Shown one piece after another: positions 53,701-64,000 of a DNA stretch of 64,000 bases. The notes under the pieces were generated by a model. The model worked only from the letters and a program-made list of their open reading frames with translations, did no database searches and had not been told where the DNA came from. Source of the stretch: Oscheius tipulae (Eukaryota > Nematoda > Chromadorea > Rhabditida > Rhabditidae); NCBI GenBank assembly GCA_037178975.1, contig JASJZH010000005.1, positions 8,022,501-8,086,500 on the forward strand, read 5' to 3'. Numbering within the stretch: position 1 is the stretch's first letter; each line of letters starts with the position of its first letter. Made by a program: the position numbers and the translations under genes.

Positions 53701-55623
53701 GCTTCCTTTTACGTTTAACGGGACGCGGCTTTCGCGACTGATCTATGCCAGATCTCGAGGCAGTCATCTGCTATTTAGTCTATGTCAGCCTGTCATCTTA
53801 TGACCTGTCAATACTGATTTATAATGTTTCTCATAGCTCAAAACTTGACTTGTCCGCGAAACTCTTGTCAGATTTACACAGACAGAGACGCCTTATTGTG
53901 CTCTCGGCCTATGGTAAGATTGCCCTACGGTCCGTCAATCTGTCACTGCCAACCCTTCTATTCTTCCGCTGCCGAACTACTACTGTCAGTCCGTTTCTGT
54001 CAAACCTGAGTAGATGAATTTGATGCAATGATCTGAAAACTGGCCCGGCTAGTCATATAGTTCGTTGAAAGCTGGTCAAGTTGGACCCCGGGCAAAGTCT
54101 ACTAGGGGCGTAAAGTAACCTTGCCGCTAAAGACAGCTCAGGAATATCACTGTTCTTACAGTTTCACCAGATTACGACCAAACCTCTGTTACCCTGAGTA
54201 CCACAGGTTTGTCTGCTAAACTGTCACGATAGAACCACTTTGTGAACGCAACTGACTTCCCTAAAACCCTATAGTCCTGACATAGGTCGACGAAGCTTTA
54301 CATGCATTGCCAGTCGTTGGACAGCCGCTGACAGCCGGGTAAATGAGACAGACAGGAAGATTTTGAAAAAAGCTACGTACAAAAATGTCCAGTTACAGAC
54401 CGTTTACTCTATCTCCCCTTCTTCGCCACGGCTTAGTCACACAGGCATCCCAGTCCATGTGCTTTCTCATCAAAACGGCCTGAGAATAGAGGACAGAAAG
54501 TGTTCACAAGCAGGTGCTAATCGGGCGCAGTGTTTATATCACTGCCCGTTTCCCAGTCAACGCCTCATGCTCATCGGTTTCACCATATAAAGCAGGAACT
54601 TGTTATCACATCAGCCAGACAGTGGAACTTGTTCCACTGCCGGCTTGTTTCTCTTTACCTGTCCTCCAATTCTAACATGATCCGTTCCTCCATCAGATTC
54701 TTGCCCAGACCGAAGTCGCGGAGTGTCGAGAGAGCAAATCGGCGCTGTTCCTGCCAATGCTGGCCATTGGCGTTGACTATTCCTCGTCCCCCTAAACCTC
54801 TTGTAATCTTTTTTAGGAACCTGAGCCTGATACAAATACACCAGACCGCTATTATAGATTGCGGAGAAAATTGGACGCTTGCTTGGCTCAGTCGGTTAGC
54901 GCTCCGTCCGTCGAGGAAACAAAACAAGTGGGGTACGGCTTCCACGTTGGTCAATTCTTTTTATCTGTTCAGAAAACCCTCAAAACACCTTTACCGAAGG
55001 TTTTTTTTGGTAACATTTGTTGGTGCAGCAAAAAGTAATTTCACCGTATTCAAACTGGGGACCGGTATGCGGTCGACTTACATCGTAGAATGTCGAATAG
55101 GAAAAAGTTCTGTCGGTCAACAAAATGCGAGCCCTTCTTGATCATACTCTCTTGACCATGTTCGTAGTCGGTGATGAAGATTGTGGGCATTGGACCGAGC
55201 CAGACTGTATAAACGGGGCCGTACTTCTGGAACTCTTTTGGATTAACAATGAGATTTGGGTCTACTGACCTCCTTCCACTCGAGATAGAGCTTCGATGCA
55301 CGCCCGTGCCTTTTGAACCCAAGCATCATGCTCGGAAGATTGCCCAAGATTGGTAGGGCAAAGGGGCCTGCAAATACCCAAAGGTTTCGGGATCAAGAAA
55401 GCATTTTAGAATTTTCCGACATTCTACGAAGTTGTAGCTCTTGATCTGTTCTACAACTTTGCTGAACATCGAAAAGTTCAAAAATCTAGTTTTTACCCCG
55501 AAAACATTGCGTAAGTGAGAAGTTTTGGAGGCTACACTTACCTGGAGGGTATCTCTTGACAGTCAGCATAAACTTCATCAGGAACCAGCCAATAAGTGAT
55601 GTGAAGAGAATTAGCCACAACAT
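50800..55623 (-). CDS. Cytochrome P450, CYP2-clan type
   Basis: About eleven exons cover a full P450. In order: N-terminal anchor [20 protein letters not shown] (55623-55542), Pro-rich hinge and [14 protein letters not shown] (55367-55266), [19 protein letters not shown] (55234-55082), [20 protein letters not shown] and [15 protein letters not shown] (about 54812-54658), helices at 53570-53210, the I helix [20 protein letters not shown] (about 52010-51915), the K helix ETLR (about 51330), the region before the haem ([17 protein letters not shown]) and the haem loop [11 protein letters not shown] (about 51100-51050), and the end ARVSRRK at 50802. All catalytic landmarks are present, so it is probably active in oxidising xenobiotics or lipids at the ER. 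One intron is only 31 bp (55235-55265). Introns carry family B and C repeats. One join (55082 to the GRGIV exon) does not fit by phase and is unresolved. Confidence 0.92.
51745..51885. repeat. Foldback repeat family B copy
   Basis: CTTTTCGATGTTTTACAAAATTGTAG is mirrored by CTACAACTTTGCAGAACATTGCAAAG around CCTTTGATCTGTT. It lies in a P450 intron. Confidence 0.8.
52015..52300 (-). mobile_element. Pol III-box dispersed element, family C copy
   Basis: The minus strand carries GGTACCTCAAACACTTAGGA, then TTGGCCTAGTGGATAAAGCG (A box) and TTGCGGGTTCGATCCTGG (B box). It is the best-matching copy to 35325-35605 and lies in a P450 intron. Confidence 0.75.
52380..52545. repeat. Family A-related diverged repeat
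   Basis: CTGACTCGATTTGGCCTGAC, CAATATGGGATTCAGACAGA and GGGCATTTAGAATTAGAT match the family A 3' half and the sub-family at 11230 and 55885. Confidence 0.6.
52550..52810 (-). mobile_element. Pol III-box dispersed element, family C copy
   Basis: The minus strand carries GGTTCCTCAAACACTTAGGA and TTGGCCTGGTGGATGAAGCG (A box). The B box side is diverged. Together with the 52015 copy, this puts two insertions in the same P450 gene. Confidence 0.65.
53045..53110. repeat. Foldback repeat family B, partial copy
   Basis: GGTCAAGACGAAG and TTTAATGTTCTACAAAGTTGAAGAACAGA match one half of the family B consensus. It lies in a P450 intron. Confidence 0.6.
54878..54920 (+). repeat. tRNA-like A-box sequence
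   Basis: CTTGGCTCAGTCGGTTAGCG is a near-perfect pol III A box, followed by CTCCGTCCGTCG. No B box is recognisable within 80 bases. It lies in a P450 intron, antisense to the gene. Confidence 0.5.
55405..55500. repeat. Foldback repeat family B copy
   Basis: GACATTCTACGAAGTTGTAGC, TCTTGATCTGTTCTACAACTT and TGCTGAACATCGAAAAGTTC form complementary arms. It lies in a P450 intron. Confidence 0.8.
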
Positions 55624-55859
55624 TTTATGCTAGAAAAGTGGTTCACGACAAACACTTCAAAGAAACAGGGATCGAATCTCTTTCAAGGGATAGTTATGGT
55701 CTCAGTTGTTGGACCTTACATAGTATCAACTACTTTTCGTCAATCTGCTTTTCTCAATCCTCTCTGTTGTACTACCAAAGCAGAAGCTAGATTCTTCCAA
55801 AGACACTGCGTCCCAAACTAACTTGGCTTGTCAACTCTAACAACTTAACAGTTTTTCAA

Positions 55860-56500
55860 TTAGACATATACAAGAGCACAATTTAAAATAGACAAGTTTG
55901 GCTGATGCCTCTTTGGGGCTCGTGACAGGTAGATGCTGTTTCGATGTTCTACCAGAGACGCATCTTCCAAACTGACTCGATTCAGCTTGACTTGCAAAGA
56001 GTAACTGCTATCACAAAATATGTGCGACAAATTGCCAGTTAGAGCTTCAGACACACACCCAGAGACTATTGGGCGTTTTGAACTAGATTTTTATGGATTC
56101 GGGAACCGACTACAACTCATTCCGGGAAGGCAAAATCTTAAAATTCGAGCGCTCGAACACCACCGAAACGTTCATTATGCACTGGTAAAGTTGGTAGGCG
56201 TCGATTTTATAGGTTGTAAACTCTAGGTGGAAGAATTCCGGCTCAATTAATTTAAAACTTCGACTTTTGCCAAATGTTTGGAGGGGATTATAGAAAGGAA
56301 CAGAGCTCGCGTTGTGATAAAATTCCGGGCAAACAATTGAGTGAGCTGCGTCATGTGCTCGGGAGAGACCTTTGGCCGAAAGGATCAAGAAATTGGGGGG
56401 CCGGCTACTCATCCAATAAGAGTTGCCAAAAGAGAGAGAGAGTGTGTGTGTTTCGAGACTTTTATGTCCTCTTCGTAGAGTCGTTCGCCATTTTTCGGTT
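55860..56500. repeat. Diverged family A sub-family copy and spacer
   Basis: 55885-56085 matches the repeat at 11230-11452 (TTTGGCTGATG, GGGGCTCGTGACAGGTAGATG). The rest, up to the bestrophin start, holds a 100-codon minus-strand frame (56110-56412) with no homology or splice context, which I do not call a gene. It is the divergent promoter region of the P450 and bestrophin genes. Confidence 0.6.
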
Positions 56501-56524
56501 TCTCGGTTAACAATAAAAGTTCAG

Positions 56525-58596
56525 ATGACCATCTCCTACTCGGGCAACTTTATCCGTCTCCTCTTTCGGTGGAAGGGATCGATTTGGCGGTCTGTCTGGA
56601 AGGAACTTGTCATCTATGTAGTCTTCTTTTACTGCATCAGACTCTACTATACTGTTGGTATTGATCTCCTAAGTGAGTCGACTGATGCTGCAGAAGTGTC
56701 GAGGTTTGTAAGGAGGCAGTCAAGAAATCCAAAAAGCTATAGTAACTGGTGCATTTGTGAGCTAGGTCTGTCCCAGCATTAGAAATCCGACTTTTCGGTG
56801 TCAACACAACACAGCATTTTCGAAGTTTCCAATATTCTATAAAGTTGTAGAACAGATCAAGGGCTCCAGCATTGCAAAACATCAAAAACACAAAAAAGCG
56901 GTTTTGACCCCGTAAAGTAAGGATTTAGGTGTGTTACACCTGCCTCCTCAATCAAGAAGTTTGAAAAACTAGCGCGAAGGCAGAATTATAAGCAAACATG
57001 GTTGAGTATTCTATGCTAACACGTTATATTAGTATCTATGGGTCCCACAACGAAGAAAATTTAAAGGACAAAGTATATTTTCGAACATTTGCAGACAAAC
57101 CTTCGAGGCTCTCTGTCGTCGATTCGATGCCTATTGTCGTCTTATTCCACTAACTTTTCTGCTCGGCTTCTATGTTTCCAACGTTGTCGGACGTTGGTGG
57201 CGACAGGTTTTTTTCGTCTACTATCTTCAAACCCTACCTTGTTTCAGTTCGAATGCCTACCCTGGCCAGAGGACTTTCTGACTCTTTTGTGCGCTGTCAT
57301 TCAGAAGTCCGATGAGCAAAGTTTCAAGCGACGACACGTGATTGCGAGATATCTGAATCTGTCGACGGTTTTGGCCTGGTCAGTTGAAAAAGACTTGGTA
57401 ACTGGATTGGTTCAGGAGAGACATCTCTTCAAAAATCCGTCTCCGTTTTCCCAATGTCTCGAACCTCATCACTGCTGGTCTACTAACTCAGCAAGAGTTT
57501 CAGGCCCTGGAAAACATTCAGGTAGTTAACTTCCGAAGAAGTTGTACAGTAATTCGTATTCTGCAAAAGACTGCGACGATAATAAAGCAGTAAAATTGCA
57601 GTAGTTTTGCCAAAAAAGGGCATCTGGAGTAATAGGCTAGGCAGATCCCTTCCATCCATGCCGCGACTTGCTGTCCGTAGGGTAAGGGAATCGGATCCGC
57701 GCGTCACAAAATATTTTTTTCATTTTTTGCCTTGTTTAGGAAAGTTGCAACACTCTTCGTTGGATGACCCCTCTCTATTGGATCCAACAGATCCTTCTTC
57801 GGGAAGAAGCTGTGAGTCTCTGGTCAGAAAGTGTTTAATGAATTCTTCAGGAAAACAAGCCCAATGCTTCAATGGTCAACAACCTTCTAGCTGAATTGAA
57901 AGCTTACCGTGGCAACTTGAGGAAACTGTTCGCTTATGACTGGGTCTCCGTCCCACTGGTTTACACTCAAGTTGCTGCTCTGGCGACTTATGCCTTCTTC
58001 TTCTTCGCTCTCTTTGGAAGGTGACGAGATGAAGGTTCAGAGACGAGATATATAGACAAACCATCCTGTCCGATGTCAAAAGTGGCAAAGATTTGGAGAT
58101 GCCCGTGCCCATCTTCCTGATCGTTCAGTTCCTTTTCTTCGTGGGCTGGTTCAAAGTCGGACAGGATCTTATGAGGCCTTTTGGTCTGGACGACGAGTAA
58201 GACACGGGTTCAGAAATTAGAAGAGGATGCTTTTGCAGTGATATTGAACTGAACTACATTCTGGATAGAAATATCCAAACCTCATTCGCGATAATCTCGA
58301 AACTGCACATGACCCCTCCGCGTAAGTCAAAAACTGATTTGGTATAGAGAGACAGAGTGATAGAGGGAGAAAGAGACTGAGAGACAGATCAAAACGAGGA
58401 CTTTTTAGCCGATTTCGAAGACGAAAATCTGCTCTGGAAGGCAAGAGACCAGAAGTTGGAGTCGTTACCTCACACACGGGCGAGCCTAAAAATAGCCGAG
58501 CATCGACCAAAACTTCATTCCTACGTGAAAGTGGGAGAGAACAGGAATGAAGAACCTTCTTCTGGATGCTTTAGAGCTTCAAAAACCAAAAGGTAA
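56525..58596 (+). CDS. Bestrophin chloride channel
   Basis: Bestrophins are pentameric Ca2+-activated anion channels of the plasma membrane. The start [20 protein letters not shown] is the strongly conserved N-terminus, and the ATG follows TTCAG directly (leader acceptor). Further landmarks: [20 protein letters not shown] (neck/pore helix), [60 protein letters not shown] and the acidic Ca2+-clasp region MRPFGLDD, then [10 protein letters not shown]. The C-terminal tail is short, with a stop at 58594-58596. Exon 1 is 56525-56672. The join to the next exon (near 57092) and the one around 57600 do not fit by phase with obvious acceptors, so a small exon may be missing. A family B repeat lies in the first intron. 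Worms have many bestrophins; the specific one cannot be named. Confidence 0.92.
56795..56910. repeat. Foldback repeat family B copy
   Basis: ATATTCTATAAAGTTGTAGAAC, AGATCAAGGGCTCCAGCATT and GCAAAACATC, with outer GGTGTCAACAC / GGTTTTGACCCCG, complete the element. It lies in bestrophin intron 1. Confidence 0.75.
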
Positions 58597-59334
58597 GCAT
58601 TGGTATAGAAGAGGCAATTAAGATTATAGACACATCGACTGGTAAAAAGAGAGTATGGCCAACCTTGCAGAACGAAGAAAATCTCAGAAACTTGTACATG
58701 TAAATAAATGTTTGATTGTCTACAATCTTCGATCCTGCTGCAGCCGTAATTTCAATTTAAATTGTTTGTCTACCTTATAGTTAGGGAGAAGATTAGCGCC
58801 CAGAGTTTGTAGAGACCAAGAGGGGCAAAGAGTTGTAAAAAGACTAACATGGAACTCGAGAACAAAGGCGACCAGTTGAAAGAGATGATTAGTCTGTGTG
58901 TAATACACAGACCAGCTGCCGGCGACAGTTTCACAGCCTTTTAGCCTTGTCTTAAACTTGTTCACAAGCGGCTGCGCGGCTTCCCTAGTAGCAGTTTCCT
59001 CTACAGCTGCCTTGTCCCCTTATTTCGTGACATGAAATGACTTGTCAGAGTTTTTGGGTATTAATATTGACAGGAATTGTGCGGACACCAGGACAGGCAG
59101 ACACAGACAGACGGACACCACTGCGCTTTAGTATAGAAAGATGTTTCTTTTGTCCGAAGTCTATCCACATCAGACTTTTACATTGGCATGAAAAACTACA
59201 ACTCGATCGGAATGATGCTCTGAGTATTGATAAGCACTCCTTGATGTCACTCTAATCAGTCAGTGATTCACCGACTCCTATCATCGGATTAAACTGCGGT
59301 TTAAAAGTGACAGGGCACGTCGTCCTAGCCAACC
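58597..59334. other. Intergenic, no gene seen
   Basis: No convincing exon on either strand. It includes a short GACAGACAGACGGACA tract near 59100. Confidence 0.5.
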
Positions 59335-60986
59335 ATGTTATCAGCCCTTGTCCTCGGATCTCTTCTAGTCCTGACCACACAGGCGGTTTCCTGTCCAGCT
59401 GGCTATACAGACGGGGGAGATGGTAGTTGTTACAGCGGAGTGAGTACATGCTTTTTCTGTTCACACCATCTCGCTTCCAGCCATATTTCTCGGTGGACCG
59501 GAACGACGCCTACAAGTTCTGTTCCCAGAACGGGGGTTACCTCTACGATATTCCAAACGGCTTTGCCAATAGTAACATCCAGAATCGAGCATCCAGATAC
59601 TCGAGCGTCTGGCTCGGACTTACTTGCACCTCGAATGACACCAGCTCTTGTCAATGGGACAGTGGGACCCAGTTGAACAACCGGTCCTACACCAATTTCG
59701 CTGTCGGAGGCTTTAACGTGGCGTCAGGAGCCTGTGTCATGATGCAAATTAAGACGGGATTCTGGTACAGTGCCGACTGTACCAGTAGTCAAGCGGTCTA
59801 TGGATGCAAATTCACTCAGGGAGTACAAGGTATGTTGAATTCGGACACATGAAGACAGAGAGACAGAGATATAGATAGAAAAAAGACAGAGACAGAAACC
59901 TACTTCACGGTTTCAGTTCCAAAGTGTACCGCACCTGGAGCCGTGACTTTCCGCGGGAAATGCTATTACTCGGTCATGACCGACGGTCTGGCAGATGCTT
60001 CCAATGCATGCAAGCAGTCGTGTGGGAATATCGCGTCTATTCACAGTCTGGGAGAGAACACCTTCGTTCGGAACCTTGCCTCCGTCACAAATACTAGCTA
60101 CTTGATGACTGGTTTGAAGATGGCTGGATATTATCAATGGCAGGACGGCAGTGCCTATGACTACACGAATTTTGGTAGGTTTATCACTTCTCCGGTGTGA
60201 AACATTTTGGTCACACATGCGAAGTTTTCTACCCTGAAAAAAAAGTATGGGAGTCGAGCCCGACACCAATTTTTTCGCAATCCGCGCTCTTGCCGACTGC
60301 GATATACGAACAAGCTGCACAGCTTTTCACGTTAGATATTTCACTGATTATAAGATTCGTATCTTTAGGAATGGAAAACCCCCAGCTCGGATCCTGCGTC
60401 TCGATGGCTCTCTCCGATGGCTTCGTCAAAAGTGGCAAATGGATCAACTCCCAGTGTGACAGCTCCAGTAGGATAGTCAGTGTTTGTGAGAAAGACGTGG
60501 ACAACAGTTGTGACAAGCCGACTACAACTACGACCACCACTACTACGGCCACACCAACCCTCGCACCTCCGCAATGCGGGGATCCCATGGCTTACTCCGA
60601 TCAGGGAACGGTATATGAGTCTACTTTCCCGCCCATTGTCCCAATTTCAGCTCTACTCCCCCGGCTACCCTTTCACCAGTACTCCTAACCACTGCGAGTA
60701 TCTCATCACCGAGGATCAGGGCAAGAAAGCAAGTGTTCTGTTCCTGGATGGGTCACTAGATAGCCAAAGTTATATCTACCTCTACAGTGGTATCCTGGAT
60801 GCTACTCCTTACAAAATGTAGGCAAATTTCGTCGATAATGCACCAAAAAATCAATTTAGGCTGAGCAACACGATGTTGAAGAACATCTTCAGCCTATCTC
60901 CGACAAACGTCATTCGAATGGTCTACAATACAACGGGTAATACCTACACGAGAAATCTCTGGTCGACTGAATATCAAGGGAACTGA
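59335..60986 (+). CDS. Secreted protein with two C-type lectin domains and a CUB domain
   Basis: Six exons (59335-59439, 59481-59829, 59917-60174, 60369-60610, 60651-60817, 60860-60986) join in phase to 415 residues. A signal peptide (MLSALVLGSLLVLTTQAVS) is followed by CTLD 1 (CPAGYTDGGDGSCYSG, NDAYKFCSQNGGYLYDIPN, VWLGLTC, YGC), CTLD 2 (FRGKCYYSV, DASNACKQSCGNIASIHSL, YQWQDGSAYDYTNFG, then a Cys-bounded end), a Thr-rich linker and a CUB domain (CGDPMAYSDQGTLYSPGYP...CEYLI). The typical Ca2+/sugar motifs EPN, QPD and WND are absent, so carbohydrate binding is doubtful. This CTLD-CTLD-CUB layout is common among nematode clec genes, many gut-expressed and infection-responsive. The intron after exon 3 holds a tRNA-like insert. 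Confidence 0.9.
60235..60305 (-). repeat. tRNA-like A/B-box insert in the CTLD-CUB gene
   Basis: On the minus strand TATCGCAGTCGGCAAGAGCG (A box) is followed by TGTCGGGCTCGACTCCCATA (B box) and then a T8 run, the pol III terminator. Of all the tRNA-like inserts here, this is the only one with a proper terminator. Confidence 0.65.
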
Positions 60987-62208
60987 GCACATGTACATAA
61001 TAAAAAATTAGTAAAATTTGGCTTCATATAATTGCTGCCCGACCACCTATTGTTTTCGTTTACACAGCTTTCTTTGCAGAGGGGTTTTCGGGCTGACACT
61101 CCTACGTTCACTTACAATTTGATATCAAAGCGCTCTTGTACAGTCGTGTACAAACTCCAAAAGGCCTTTAGACTGGTGTTTTTTTTTAGACTTAGATTTT
61201 TTTGTGACCCGACCTCGTCGAGTTCTTTACACCAGACCAAAGTTTCGTTTAACTGAACTGTCAGTTTCGACTCCATGCTCAAGGGGTGAAGAGACCAGTT
61301 CCCTATCCAATTCCAATCCGAGCTACCCTGTAATGCTCTCCACCTGCAATGCTCTCCATCTGGCAATGGTCGTGTCAGTAGTTTTCAGTCCCAGTCAGGT
61401 TTTTTCAGTACTTGCAATAAACTAGCTGTATGAGAACCGTAGACGCAAGTTTGCATAAGCCACCGTGGTCTTCTGTATCTGATGTAGTTCACTGAGCTCC
61501 TGTTACTGTGCTGTGTAAGTCACAGCCATCCAAAATAAAGTAGAAGATTGTTCATAAAGGCCACCGCCAGACGTTTCCAACCGTTATATATGGGTGGTCA
61601 GACTAGTAATTTTGGTTGTTTAGATATTCCAGCTCTTTCCTATCACTCTAACAACCAAGATAGACTCTTTACTTCGTTTTACCACCAGCCTCCCATGCCT
61701 TGACCTCACCAAAGCTAACCTCTTCTCGCTTTCCGATGTTTCCGATGCTTTCCAGCACATGTCTCCCGGTTGTTTAGACGCATGGCGCATCGACTCTAGT
61801 ACTGTCATTCATTTACCAGCTCTTCTCATCTCCTATCCTCATTTCTAGCCTCTCGAATCACCTCATTTGCACAGTTTAAAGTGCAATCACTCTAATTTCT
61901 CATTTTCTGTTGTGGGCGGCGCTTGGCCTGATAGCATCTACTCCAGTTCACCTTACTCACCCTGATCGCTCCATTTCGGTTCAGCCCGGGCCTAGAGCGC
62001 TGCATTATCTGTCATAAAACTCTTTAAAGCAAATTGATTAATAGTTCTGATGGTTCTGCTCGAAAAAATATTGTTAGTCCCCCTTCGCCTCGAGACACAG
62101 GCTATTAATAAATTCAAAAACCCATTAATTTTCTTTATATGCTCTCCTTTTTCAGTTGTCTACCATTTTCATTCCAATGTTTTTTTCAGTTTCAAACAAT
62201 TGGGGAAG
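60987..62208. other. Intergenic, no gene seen
   Basis: It holds AATAAA at about 60999 for the upstream gene and otherwise no convincing exon. The last 150 bases, before the Argonaute ATG, are T-rich with TTTTTTCAG at 62188. Confidence 0.45.
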
Positions 62209-64000
62209 ATGAACCTCGGACGAGGAGGAAGAGCTCCCCAGTCCCGGGGTCCTCCTCAGGATCAATCTGCCGTCGATGGAAAGTCGACGGTCCAGATTAA
62301 CATGTTTCCAGTCAGTAAGTTCATTTTTCAGTGAATGCATCCTTTCCCTGGTTTCAGAGGTCGTCAGAAACATGCCCTTCTACAAATACGACGTCAAAAT
62401 CAAAATTACGCTTCCCAACGGATACGAGAAGGAATTGACTACGGAGCGGTTGGTCTATTCCCGTTCTTTATAAACTTTTTTTTTCTGTCTCAGTTTCGAT
62501 GACAAAAGACGTCAGTGCGCCGCTGTCATCGCCCACGTTGTCAAGACCGAGCAGCTCGATTATGCTTATGATCGGGCTGCCTGTCTCTACAGTCTGTCCT
62601 CGTTCAAGAAAGTGAATTATACTTTGGGATTTGAACTGAATTAAACTTTCAGAAGGAAGTCACCTTTAGTGTGAAGGATGTCGCGGAACTAGTAACCGAC
62701 TATGAGGACGGAACCTGTACCGTAACGATTGACCAAGGTCCTCAGGAGACGTTCCAGGTCAGAGCATATCCTTTCTAAGAGACACACGCAAAGAGACATA
62801 GAGAAAGAGAGACAGCAACACAGAAAGACATTCAGACAGAAAAACATTGAGACATGAAGACAGACGCATGACACATTAGTAATTTTGAGAAGCTTTAGCT
62901 CTTGACTTTAGTAAACCCCTGGTGTTAGCTGAAGGATATCGAAAGTTTTTGAACAGTTTCAACAAAAAAAGAGTATAGTGGATCTGTAGACGGAGTGCTT
63001 ACCGACTGCGCCATGCGGAGCAAGTCTCTTTCCGGCTGGGTAGATGAACTTAATAGGCCAAATCTACAAAAGGATTCTTTCAGACGAGCACGAACGATCT
63101 CCTGTCCTGTGTTCCTGGTCGCGCCGGATATCAGCCCAATCTGATGGAAGTTCTCAACATACTTCTGGAGAAAGAGGCATTTTCCAAGCCGGACGAATGG
63201 TTCTCGAGAGACGCCATTCACTTCCAGCTCAGCAACACCAACGCTGTCGATCTTGGAGGAGGAGTCATTCTGAAGCCGGGACTTAGAACCTCTGCCGAGG
63301 TGGTCGGAGACGACGAGAAGAGTCTCCGTATCGTGGTGGCCGCCGACAGTGTGTATACTCAAACTTTCATGAGCTTGCAAGTATTTTTCAGTCAAGACAG
63401 TCGTCCAGCACCTCCCAATGACCCTGGACCAGAAAATAGACGAGTTGATTAAGATCAAGTGCCATGACCTGAACAACGCTCTCTTTGGGATTTCGGTTGT
63501 TCCCACCTATGGAAAGAGGCGAATTCCCTTCACCGTCCAGTCAGTCAACCAGCAGAAGACCATCAAGCAGTGAGGTCAAATTCGAAGTTTTGTGTGAACT
63601 TGGCTCTTTCAGCATCATCGACGGTCAACAAGTCGATAATGTTCAGTATTTCAAGGAGGTCTACGGCATTCAATTGAAGAGACATAACCTGCCAATGGTG
63701 GCCAAGCGAGCCAAAAACTCTCCAAATGGCTTCATCTACTTCCCGGCAGAAGTGCTCCAGATCATCCCGAACCAGTCCGTGCCGAAGGAGCGCCAACTTC
63801 CAGCCCATACTGACAAGATCGTTAGGGTTCGTGAGTTCAATACTGTCTCTCCGTTTCTCTGTCTCTCTCTGTCTGTCTCTCTGTTCTTCTGTCTCTCTGT
63901 CTATCTGTCTAAAGAAGCCTTTCCAGTGGTCCGCTATGCTGCCTGAGGTGCGTGTGAAGCTCTGCTACGACTACATGAACCGCCTCGGACTGTTCAACAA
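62209..64000 (+). CDS. Argonaute protein, N-terminal and PAZ part (cut by window end)
   Basis: Argonautes bind small RNAs and silence targets. Exons 62209-62314, 62358-62448, 62494-62611, 62653-62757, 63084 to about 63350, about 63390-63571, about 63612-63828 and 63927 onward join in phase. The start is Gly/Arg-rich (MNLGRGGRAPQSRGPP), followed by N-domain text (FYKYDVKIKITLPNG), linker 1 (GVILKPGLRTSAEV), and a PAZ domain of which VDNVQYFKEVYGIQLKRHNL and PMVAKRAKNSPNGFIYFPAE are characteristic, then VPKERQLPAHTDKIVR. The PIWI domain, including the catalytic tetrad, is beyond the window, so slicer ability cannot be judged. The clade (ALG, WAGO or ERGO-like) is not settled. One intron (62758-63083) contains an antisense tRNA-like A box, and the last one is a GTCT-rich simple repeat. 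Confidence 0.93.
62985..63030 (-). repeat. tRNA-like A-box sequence in an Argonaute intron
   Basis: On the minus strand CATGGCGCAGTCGGTAAGCA is a near-perfect A box, followed by CTCCGTCTAC. The B box is not preserved. Confidence 0.55.

Noticed and set aside
54530-55141. A 203-codon + strand frame
   Set aside because: Runs antisense across P450 exons and an intron; no coding signature of its own.
56110-56412. A 100-codon minus-strand frame near a repeat
   Set aside because: No recognisable motif, start context or neighbouring exon. Could be revisited with RNA data.

Overview
This is a eukaryotic window, almost certainly from a nematode. The genes have many short introns (about 31-100 bp), and coding exons often begin within a few bases of a splice-acceptor AG, as expected for spliced-leader addition. 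The gene content is worm-like: an sre/sra-like seven-helix chemoreceptor, a calponin-like (CLIK) repeat protein of the UNC-87 group, an SH2-tyrosine kinase of the expanded worm Fer-like type, UNC-18, a ShK-type cysteine domain, a bestrophin, a CTLD-CUB secreted protein and an Argonaute. The species cannot be named from this window.

Layout. 1-6300 is repeat-rich, with weak exon candidates, one degraded ShK-like gene and a 1.26 kb foldback element. 6500-9200 has a Ser/Arg-rich gene on + and a small secreted Cys-rich protein on -. 10300-13000 has more repeats, a small unassigned + gene and a centrin. 13700-15900 (-) has LYRM1 closely followed by EEF2KMT. 16500-24840 (+) has the exosome cap subunit CSL4/EXOSC1 and, 167 bp downstream, a long coiled-coil protein of unknown function. 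26200-30310 has unc-18 and ribosomal protein L35. 31080-34190 has a divergent pair: an SH2-kinase (-) and an unassigned gene (+). 35870-38590 (-) has a protein with a long poly-Glu tail and a CLIK-repeat protein. 40750-43480 (-) has a complete seven-helix receptor plus scrambled fragments of a relative. 44480-47930 (+) has a gene with three alternative starts. 48200-50700 has a secreted protein, an Mpv17 pseudogene and an intact Mpv17 homologue. 50800-55620 (-) is a cytochrome P450. 56520-58600 (+) is a bestrophin, 59335-60990 (+) a CTLD-CUB protein, and 62209 to the end (+) an Argonaute cut by the window edge.

Between and inside the genes lie at least five repeat classes: (A) a roughly 300 bp dispersed element with a GTGCGCAC palindrome and a (GACA)n end; (B) small foldback elements centred on TTCTACAAAGTTGTAGAA; (C) elements with a pol III-like A/B box next to a conserved block; (D) single tRNA-like A/B-box sequences, many of them in introns; and (E) one-off palindromic MITE-like elements. 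Their density inside introns is the most unusual property of the window. No single new biochemical pathway or defence system was identified. Exon boundaries were read by eye from GT-AG signals and reading-frame continuity; most internal boundaries were checked for phase, but first exons are often uncertain.
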